From positions 1 through 64,000 of the forward strand of contig JAPLFO010000149.1 of NCBI GenBank assembly GCA_026390635.1: DNA of 64,000 nucleotides, in the 5' to 3' direction. Under the pieces are notes generated by a model. It did not search any database, had not been told where the DNA came from, and saw nothing but the letters and a program-made list of their open reading frames with translations. The DNA comes from Ignavibacteriales bacterium (GTDB lineage Bacteria; Bacteroidota; Ignavibacteria; UBA10030; UBA8401). Position 1 is the first letter of the stretch; each line of letters opens with the position of its first letter. Both the position numbers and the translations under genes were made by a program. Below, piece by piece: positions 29,175 through 36,923 of this stretch.

Positions 29175-29197
29175 ATTGTTCATATATATTGAACAAT
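29175..29197. promoter_or_regulatory. Palindromic operator candidate 2 upstream of the AbiE-like operon
   Basis: ATTGTTCA-TATATAT-TGAACAAT; core TGTTCAtaTATATTGAACA nearly identical to candidate 1. Confidence 0.6.
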
Positions 29198-29394
29198 GAA
29201 ACAATTTGAACGGTGAACGCTGAAATCATTGAACATTGACGAAAACAACTCCTCCCGGCTCTGTTTCAGCATTTGTATCCCCAAAGCGGACACACGAATT
29301 TCCCTAATTACGCCATTTTCTCTCTTCGATCAAACATCGACGGTTGAAGATTGGAACCGCACATATTTGTGGTTCCATCCAGCAGAGCCGGTAG

Positions 29395-29523
29395 CAAGTT
29401 TGATTCCACGGTTTCCATTGGCCTACCGATAGCGTTGGCAGGCGGATTGCCCTATCAAAGTGAAGATCCCGTTTGAGATCCACGGAGCAAAAAATCCCGA
29501 TCAGCAATGATCGGGATTTTTCA
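29395..29523 (+). repeat. Probable fragment of the tRNA-associated repeat (copy D), ending in a terminator
   Basis: ...GAAGATCCCGTTTGAGATCCACGGAGCAAAAAATCCCGATCAGCAATGATCGGGATTTTT; the terminator is identical to that of copy C apart from A-run length. Confidence 0.5.
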
Positions 29524-29563
29524 TTTCACAAAAACCGCTGCGGCAGCCGTTGACGGACGCGTG

Positions 29564-30217
29564 TTATTCGCTGCCACCCTGCAATTCCTTCTGCATTCTT
29601 CGGATGTCTTGCAGGATCGGCCCTTTGGATTTCTTCCATTCGCGCTTCGAGACGAAATAGCCGAACAGATAGACCATGGCGACGAAGCCGAAACTGGTTA
29701 AAATCCCCGCCAATGCGTTGTGGATGTCAAAGTATCTCCTGAAGACATCGATAATATACGGTGAAGCCGCCGAGGCCAGCAGTGATGTTACCACCAGAGA
29801 CATCACGAAATACGGCGCCGACATAAATTGATACCGCGCAGCGGCTCTGTGGAGAAAGAGAGTCACCGGCGCAGCATAATCGATCGTGCCGAGTTTTTTT
29901 ATCTGCAGATGCAGACCTATCGCAAGCCCCAAAAAGATCAGCATGATCAAAGCCTTGAGCGGAAAAGTGTTGTCAATGTGGTGAGAAGGATCTATCATTG
30001 CAATGGCCGCTACAACAAAAGAAAACAGCCAGAGTCCAGCAGCGATCCGCCAGAGGGGCGTCGCTTTTTTGAGAAGTTTCAATTGTTTGGCGTCCTCGGC
30101 TTTGAGTACTTCAATCAGGTTGTCAACGGTACTGTCAATGCTATTCATCGCTTCCTCCTGTTTTGCCTGTGGAGCCTTGATGGCATATCGATGTTCCTTC
30201 AGATCTTCAAGTTTCAT
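29564..30217 (-). CDS. Membrane protein, putative anti-sigma-type partner of the ECF factor
   Basis: 217 aa, about 4 TM segments, overlaps the ECF sigma gene by 11 bp. Confidence 0.5.
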   Translation of the reverse strand: MKLEDLKEHRYAIKAPQAKQEEAMNSIDSTVDNLIEVLKAEDAKQLKLLKKATPLWRIAAGLWLFSFVVAAIAMIDPSHHIDNTFPLKALIMLIFLGLAIGLHLQIKKLGTIDYAAPVTLFLHRAAARYQFMSAPYFVMSLVVTSLLASAASPYIIDVFRRYFDIHNALAGILTSFGFVAMVYLFGYFVSKREWKKSKGPILQDIRRMQKELQGGSE

Positions 30218-30731
30218 TGCCGTTCTCCTCCATCATCTCTTTCAATGCTTTTCGGATCCGATGAAGCTTTACCCGGATGTTCACCTCCGAAATGCCAAGG
30301 ATGTCCGCACTTTGTTTCGATCCCACATCTTCCAGATAGAGAGAAATTAACGCTCGATCGACAGGCGACAGGATATTGATGCAGCGATACAATTGATCAA
30401 GCGAACGCATTTCCTCTTCTGCTTCCTCATGATTCGCTTCCGGAATCAGATCAATAGTAGCTGAAGCTTCCAGGTCAATGTGTTTCTTCCGGCGTTGTTC
30501 CGTTCGCAGGTGACTGAGGCAGGTATTGACCGTGATTCGATAGATCCAGGTGCTGATGGCGGATTGGGACCGAAAAGTATCAAAACTCTTCCAGATATTG
30601 ATGAGGATTTCCTGGTAGACATCGTTCCGCTCATCCTTGTCATGAACATATCCGCAGCATATCCGGAATATCCGGTCGCTGTTCGATTTGATGATTTCTC
30701 TATAACGGGTTTCTTTTTCCATCAATCTCAT
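30207..30731 (-). CDS. RNA polymerase sigma factor, ECF/sigma-70 family
   Basis: 'IFRICCGYVHDKDERNDVYQEILINIWKSFDTFRSQSAISTWIYRITVNTCLSHLR' and region 4 'LSPVDRALISLYLEDVGSKQSADILGISEVNIRVKLHRIRKAL'. Confidence 0.92.
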   Translation of the reverse strand: MRLMEKETRYREIIKSNSDRIFRICCGYVHDKDERNDVYQEILINIWKSFDTFRSQSAISTWIYRITVNTCLSHLRTEQRRKKHIDLEASATIDLIPEANHEEAEEEMRSLDQLYRCINILSPVDRALISLYLEDVGSKQSADILGISEVNIRVKLHRIRKALKEMMEENGNET

Positions 30732-31109
30732 CCTTCATATCTTAGATGACGGAAGGACAGATTTGTTACAAAAAAGATGATAGCAAATCGCCCCGAATTG
30801 CCGCATAATGGTTAATGTAGTCTATACGATCGGCACTGGCAAGAGGGAGACTCATAGACCGTGGGTTCCCGCTTGAGAATCTCAGATGGCCCCCTTCCTA
30901 CTGCTTCTATCCCAAACCATTCGCTACGGATGCTGCTCCGGTATTCCAAATCCTGTGTCTTTCGTTCTGTCCTTTCCCTTCGGATAGATGATGATTCAGC
31001 CGGAATTATTGAAACAGATATTGGAATTTCTTCATTTACTTCTTTACCATAGAATGCTTATTTTCATAATCCTCCAATAGATCCCGAATTTCTTATCGGA
31101 GAAGCCGCA

Positions 31110-32627
31110 ATGCCACAAGCCGTCGGATTTGATAATGCACGCTACCTTAAGGAACAGACTCAACCGATCCTTGACCGGGTACAACAGTTAGACAATAAAC
31201 TGTATCTCGAATTCGGAGGGAAATTGTTGTTTGATTTTCATGCGGCGCGCGTGCTTCCCGGATATGATCCGAATGTGAAAATGCTGCTCCTGCAACAGTT
31301 GCGAGATAAATCCGAGATCATTCTCTGTATCTACGCAGGCGACATCGAACGGAAGAAGATCCGGGGAGATTTCGGCATCACCTATGATGCAGATGCCCTC
31401 AAACTGATCGACGACCTGCGCCAATGGAATATCAATGTCGCCTCTGTCGTCATCACGCGATATGATAATCAGCCGTCGGCCGGCGCATTTAAGAACAAAC
31501 TGGAACGATCGGGTATGCGCGTCTACACACACCGTGCAACAGAGGGATATCCGATGGATGTCGACACGATCGTGAGCGACAAGGGATATGGGGCAAACGA
31601 GTATATCGAGACGACCAAACCGATTGTTGTGGTCACCGGACCCGGACCCGGCAGCGGAAAACTGGCCACCTGTCTTTCCCAACTCTACCATGAGCACCGG
31701 CAGGGAATCCGCGCAGGATACGCAAAATTTGAAACATTCCCCATCTGGGATCTGCCGTTGAAACATCCGGTCAACATCGCGTATGAAGCGGCAACCGCGG
31801 ACATCAGTGATTTCAACATGATCGATTCGTTCCATCTCGAAGCATATAATCAACGATCTGTCAACTATAACCGCGATATGGAAGCTTTTCCTCTTCTGCG
31901 GCGGATCATCGAGAAAATCACCGGGGCAGCATCATTCTACCAATCCCCAACCGATATGGGAGTCAACCGGGCCAGCACAGGGATCGTCGATGATGAAGCG
32001 ATCCGCGAAGCGGCTCATCAGGAGATCATCCGCCGCTATTTCCGGTATTCATGTGAGTATGCTGCCGGATTTGCAGAAAAAGCAACTGTGGATCGAGTAA
32101 CGCTCCTGCTCGATGAGCTTCATCTCAATGTCGAAGACCGGATCGTTGTCCGGCATGCCCGTATGGCTGCGAAAGAATGTGAAAAAAAACAAAATGGGAA
32201 CGAAGGAATTTTTTGCGGAGCAGCGCTTGAACTCAAGGACGGAACGATCATCACCGGAATGAATTCTCCGTTGATGCATGCCTCCTCTGCGCTGGTGTTG
32301 AATGCCATAAAGCGTCTCAGCGCAATTCCCGACGACAGGCATCTCCTTCCCCCGAACATCATCGATTCAATCAGCCATTTGAAAAGGGATGTGCTCCGCG
32401 GAAAAATGATGAGTCTCGATTTGGAGGAAACGCTTATTGCTCTCAGTATCGGTGCAGCAAACGATGCCTCGTTACAGATGGTCCTCGCAAAACTCAAATA
32501 TCTGCGGGGATGTGAAGTGCACATGACTCATATCCCGACACCGGGTGATGAAGCCGGACTCCGGAAACTCGGCGTCAACCTCACCACCGACCCGGACTTC
32601 TCGACAAAACGCCTATTCATCTCCTGA
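31110..32627 (+). CDS. DUF1846 domain-containing protein
   Basis: 505 aa; 'FDNARYLKEQTQPILDRVQQLDNKLYLEFGGKLLFDFHAARVLPGYDPNVKMLLLQQLRDKSEIILCIYAGDIERKKIRGDFGITYD'. Confidence 0.9.
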   Translation: MPQAVGFDNARYLKEQTQPILDRVQQLDNKLYLEFGGKLLFDFHAARVLPGYDPNVKMLLLQQLRDKSEIILCIYAGDIERKKIRGDFGITYDADALKLIDDLRQWNINVASVVITRYDNQPSAGAFKNKLERSGMRVYTHRATEGYPMDVDTIVSDKGYGANEYIETTKPIVVVTGPGPGSGKLATCLSQLYHEHRQGIRAGYAKFETFPIWDLPLKHPVNIAYEAATADISDFNMIDSFHLEAYNQRSVNYNRDMEAFPLLRRIIEKITGAASFYQSPTDMGVNRASTGIVDDEAIREAAHQEIIRRYFRYSCEYAAGFAEKATVDRVTLLLDELHLNVEDRIVVRHARMAAKECEKKQNGNEGIFCGAALELKDGTIITGMNSPLMHASSALVLNAIKRLSAIPDDRHLLPPNIIDSISHLKRDVLRGKMMSLDLEETLIALSIGAANDASLQMVLAKLKYLRGCEVHMTHIPTPGDEAGLRKLGVNLTTDPDFSTKRLFIS

Positions 32628-32710
32628 TCACCCGTTATGGGAAAAATCCGCCGAACAATAGGGTTACCAACATTCTAATGTATTCGTGCCTCTTTCGCAG
32701 CCCCAAACAA

Positions 32711-32738
32711 AAATCCCCAAGATACTTGGGGATTTTGC
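32711..32738 (+). terminator. Terminator downstream of the DUF1846 gene
   Basis: AAATCCCCAAGATACTTGGGGATTTTGC. Confidence 0.75.
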
Positions 32739-32795
32739 TTTAATGCGTGTCTGTACTCATATTCCGGCGTTTTGAATTCCTACTGCGAGAACGCT

Positions 32796-33926
32796 TTACT
32801 TCTTCTGCCAGCGATCATTCGCTTCCAGCACCGATCGCGGTCCGTCGCCATTGAGCCAGACTTTGGCGTCGGGATTATCTCGCAGCCAGGCATCCCAGAA
32901 CGCTGTACTGAGTGCAAGGACAACGCGGTGATGATTCGGATTTCTCTTTTCAGCGTCGCCGGGGAGCGCCCGATCGGAGAACGCCGAATGTTCTGCCCGG
33001 TCAAGCACTAATTCATTTTTGCTGCCCGAAGGAAGTGCAGGAAATACCGCCATGCGGGATTCCGGATCTCCGCCTCCAACTAATCCGAAATCTTTTGTCC
33101 CGGTCATCAGCAGCCATGGAATCTTTACGGCACCGAAGGCTTGCTCGGCGCTCCCCCGTTTCGGACTGCTCGGACTGAACGCGATTGCCGCTGTAATTCT
33201 TGCATCGGTGAACGGTGCGGCACCCAACGGAGTCCTTTGTCCGCTCACAGCCTGAGTTGTTACCGCACCGAACGAATGTCCTGACATGCCGATCCGTTTC
33301 AAATTGAGCCGTCCGGATAAGAGATGGCCGGCGGCCTTGTTCCAGCTTTCCAGTTGATCGAGTACTACCGGAATGTCTTTCACGCGAAGAAGAAAATTTT
33401 TCAGATTTGCCGCATTCTGCATCGCCTTCATCCGCTCAGCTCGAGGCTTATCCTGCCATACGGAAACGTCGCTCCCCGGATGTTGAAGGAACACAGCGAC
33501 ATATCCCCGCACGGCCCAGTGCTTCCCAAGATATGCGCTGCCCTCTCACGAACCTCCCAATCCATGGCTGAAAAGCACCACGGGCGCTGGAGCGTCATTT
33601 TTGCTGATGTAAACACGAATCGGAATTTCCCGATCTCTCCCATCGTCATTGACCGTAAGGTCGATGATTTCGACCTTTTCCGAATCTGATAGAATCATCG
33701 GGTCATAGGGATGCATTTGCGCAGAGAGTCGCACGGTCGAAGTTAGCAGTACGCCTGCAAGGAAAAAGAATGCCTGATAATGCACCCATATATTCCAGGC
33801 AGATGCCGTTCGCCTCCGGTAAAATATTAATCTGCAAGGACATAGTCTTACCGGCAAGACATCGTTCGCCGATTTCACAATCACTCTTTGATCTGCCGAT
33901 GACAAGGTATGACCTCCCATTCTCAT
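32796..33926 (-). pseudogene. Alpha/beta hydrolase (dienelactone-hydrolase/acetylhydrolase-like), interrupted by one in-frame TGA
   Basis: ORFs 33546-33926 and 32796-33512 are in the same frame: ...[37 protein letters not shown]...GHSFGAVTTQAV. Confidence 0.85.
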
Positions 33927-34049
33927 TTCAGCACTTGTTGTGTCTTGGTATGCGAACTTCCAATTAGCTGCTAATAACTCGCGTTACGCAAAACACATCC
34001 TTTGCAACTTCGGTGATTGTTTTTATGTCACTCCCAACGGAGATTGAAA

Positions 34050-34222
34050 TCAAGAAGGTTCCTTCAATCTATAAACATTACATCCCTTCGGGATTTCTCC
34101 CAAAAAACAATCGGTAACACTAATTACTTCGCTGCTCGTGGTAAAAGCTCCGAAGGAGCGATATGATTATAACATAATCAAAATACTAAGATCAAACCCC
34201 GTGAGGGGTGACATGTAGATTC
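34050..34222. repeat. Cluster of three REP-like palindromes with conserved tails
   Basis: ATCCCTTCGGGAT (34082-34094), GCTCCGAAGGAGC (34147-34159), ACCCCGTGAGGGGT (34196-34209), each followed by a GAYATGWTTATAR-like tail (the first on the minus strand). Confidence 0.65.
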
Positions 34223-34317
34223 ATTCTCTTTTGCATAACATCAGTTAATAAGTCTGCGGCGCTCGCTGGTGAATCCTCTGAAGCCCGGAACGGCGAATCC
34301 TGACTTCCGGATGCTGT

Positions 34318-35274
34318 TTACTCTGCGTCCGCCGGTGCATTGTCACCCGCAGAAAATCTGTATTGAATTCCGAGGGAGAAGTACCCTGAGGCATCCAGTT
34401 GTTTCGTTGCAAGAGTGGTTGTTCCGGATAGAATAGTCAGCGTTCGTCGCGAGATCGAACCGATCTCAGTATTCAGCCCGAATGCATCCGACAGTTTTAT
34501 TGCGCATCGTACTGCGATCTTTGCACCGGTTGTTCTCAATTGGAGATCGTTTGATGACACCGCATAATCGCCATTGTTTGCGATTCGCATACGTTCCCCG
34601 GCCGCACTGATGTTCGCTTGCAGTGTAACGCTCTTGCCTGCCAGATATCGCAGCGAAAATGAAAATGGGAGAATGACCGTGCTCGACCAATCGTCGTTGA
34701 TAGTCCACCGCAGCCCCACTATTGGCAGAAGCAGATCGCGTCCAAAAAGAGCAGAATAGTTCACTCCGTACATCAAATGAAGAGGGTCGGAGAGCCGATA
34801 GGTACCCATCGCCATAAGGCGAAACCGTATCGTTGGCGGCCCGCTAATAAGTTTATCTTCCGACGTTCCCAGACTTCCGGAGATCAGGTACAGATTTTTC
34901 GATTCTCCAATGTAAGACCAGGATCCCCCCAGCCATGCCGTTGTGATAATGCGCGGTTCGGCTATGATTGAGAGTTCTGTCGTGTTCCTGCGCAGTGATC
35001 CCGTCAGAGCAATCTGCTGGAAGGATCTTTCATCTTCTGCCAAATTTATCGAACGGTAGATCGGAACAACAGCGTTGATCCAGCTCCATCGCGATTCATA
35101 CGTACCGCTGTCTGTCGCAAAGTTTGTCTGCGGAATTCGACCGAATGAAACTCCGATCATTCCGCTGAGCGGACTGTTGTCAAGTGATTCCTGTGCGAGA
35201 GAGGATGAAGTAATCAACAAAATGGCGGCAAGAACTCGGTTCATAATGAGACTCCGGAAAAGGTTAAATGTCAT
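34318..35274 (-). CDS. Hypothetical outer-membrane/secreted protein
   Basis: 318 aa with signal peptide and beta-barrel-like pattern; overlaps the upstream gene by 4 bp. Confidence 0.6.
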   Translation of the reverse strand: MTFNLFRSLIMNRVLAAILLITSSSLAQESLDNSPLSGMIGVSFGRIPQTNFATDSGTYESRWSWINAVVPIYRSINLAEDERSFQQIALTGSLRRNTTELSIIAEPRIITTAWLGGSWSYIGESKNLYLISGSLGTSEDKLISGPPTIRFRLMAMGTYRLSDPLHLMYGVNYSALFGRDLLLPIVGLRWTINDDWSSTVILPFSFSLRYLAGKSVTLQANISAAGERMRIANNGDYAVSSNDLQLRTTGAKIAVRCAIKLSDAFGLNTEIGSISRRTLTILSGTTTLATKQLDASGYFSLGIQYRFSAGDNAPADAE

Positions 35275-36632
35275 TTCACAACAATCATTCTCTTTGTCTG
35301 AACGAGGCCGGCGACGTCAAGCGTGTAGAGATAGATTCCGCTTGAAGTATGGTACTGCTGAGCATTGAACTGAACTTGATACGTACCGGGTCCTTTGATT
35401 TCGTTGACGAGTGTAGCAATCTCTCTTCCCAGCATATCATGTACTTTCAACAGCGCATGTCCACTTGCCTCCAACCGATACTCAATCATTGTAGAAGGAT
35501 TAAACGGATTGGGATAATTTTGAAACAACCCTGATCTTTCCGGAAGGTCACAGCTCGTCTGCGTGGCGGCGTGCGTTGCTGTTTCAATAACCTTCGCCAA
35601 CCGTTCCCATATCTGAGTGTTCAATGTTGTCGGGACAAGTGAATTGTCCGGCGCATCGCCCATTCGCACAAAGACGAGACCCAAACTTGGAACGACATTG
35701 ATAAGTTGGCCGTTTTTTCCCAGCGCGGCGATCATATCCTTCGGTGCTGTCGGCGTCAGATATCCCGGAAACACTAATTGCATACCTGGAAGCATGTAGG
35801 TTGACTTTCCGTTCAACCACCAAAGGTATCCATAGGATGGATTGATGTTCTGGGATGTGTTGACCATGGCATTGAAATAGGCAGTATCGTTCAACACAAC
35901 GGCTGAGCCCCATACACCGCGATTAAGAATGAGAAGACCGAATCGCGCCATGCTGCGCGGTGTGGTATACAAGACGTTATTGTAATCATCGGAGCGGAGA
36001 TACAGACCGTTCATTCCAATTTTGCTGCGAATCCGGGTCAGGTAGAACTGATTCAGAGACATTCCGGTGGATCGTTGGATGACCGAGTCAAGAAGAGTAT
36101 AGGGGGCGTTATGATACGCCCACCGCGTTCCCGCATCGGCTTTGTACAGAAGACATGAACTGAGTGTACAGTCCTTATCAGGCACATCATCATCAAGACC
36201 TGCCGTCATCGTCAGTTGGTGTCGTACCGTGATGCGGCTTTCCTTCTCCGGCGATTCGCTCGTCCATCCTTTTCCCAGCCATTTCGAAGAAGTATCGGAA
36301 AGAGAAAGGAAGCCCTCGCTCCGGGCAATACCGACAAGCACTGATGTCATTGTCTTTCCGGCGGATGCCCAATACCAGAGACTATCTTTTGTGAAAGTCC
36401 CGAAATATTTTTCAATGGCAATTTTCCCATCTTTCAAGATAAGAAATGCCCGAGTATGACTGCTATCCAGAAGGGAATACAGCGGATCGATGGCCGCGCT
36501 ATTCCACCCGAAACGAGAGATCGAAACAGTATCCCACTGAGTACCGGTAGCGGGAGGGAAATAATACGTTTGCGCTGACAGGTATGAGCTGCAGAGGAAA
36601 GTAGAAAAGATACACAGAACCAATACTCTCAC
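35271..36632 (-). CDS. Serine hydrolase (class C beta-lactamase family) with T9SS sorting domain
   Basis: 'WYWASAGKTMTSVLVGIA' (SxxK-like), 'YHNAPYTLLDSVIQ' (Yxx), C-terminus 'FQNYPNPFNPSTMIEYRLEAS...QTKRMIVVK'. Confidence 0.88.
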   Translation of the reverse strand: MRVLVLCIFSTFLCSSYLSAQTYYFPPATGTQWDTVSISRFGWNSAAIDPLYSLLDSSHTRAFLILKDGKIAIEKYFGTFTKDSLWYWASAGKTMTSVLVGIARSEGFLSLSDTSSKWLGKGWTSESPEKESRITVRHQLTMTAGLDDDVPDKDCTLSSCLLYKADAGTRWAYHNAPYTLLDSVIQRSTGMSLNQFYLTRIRSKIGMNGLYLRSDDYNNVLYTTPRSMARFGLLILNRGVWGSAVVLNDTAYFNAMVNTSQNINPSYGYLWWLNGKSTYMLPGMQLVFPGYLTPTAPKDMIAALGKNGQLINVVPSLGLVFVRMGDAPDNSLVPTTLNTQIWERLAKVIETATHAATQTSCDLPERSGLFQNYPNPFNPSTMIEYRLEASGHALLKVHDMLGREIATLVNEIKGPGTYQVQFNAQQYHTSSGIYLYTLDVAGLVQTKRMIVVK

Positions 36633-36923
36633 ATGGATGCCTTTTCAGTCTGGAAGTGCTTCTACCTTAGACAGAACTTGAGAATAACGGTTTAATAGTG
36701 AGGTACTTCGATCTGCCGCCGCCTTCAAAGGAGGAGTCTATTCGCGGCCTCAGGATTCTGACCGGCGATTCTGGCTCAATCAAGACGGAATCCTGGAATT
36801 TTGTTGGTAACGGTGATCCGGCCGCGCGGAAGAAATTCGTTCTGGTCAGATTATTTCACTATCTTCATAACATGGGATCGATGAAACGGTTCTGCCGCCG
36901 GATACAATCGTCCCTCACACACT

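Noticed and set aside
33546-33548. Selenocysteine at the in-frame TGA of the hydrolase
   Set aside because: The position is not a catalytic Cys/Sec in this family and no SECIS-like element was recognised; a nonsense mutation is simpler.
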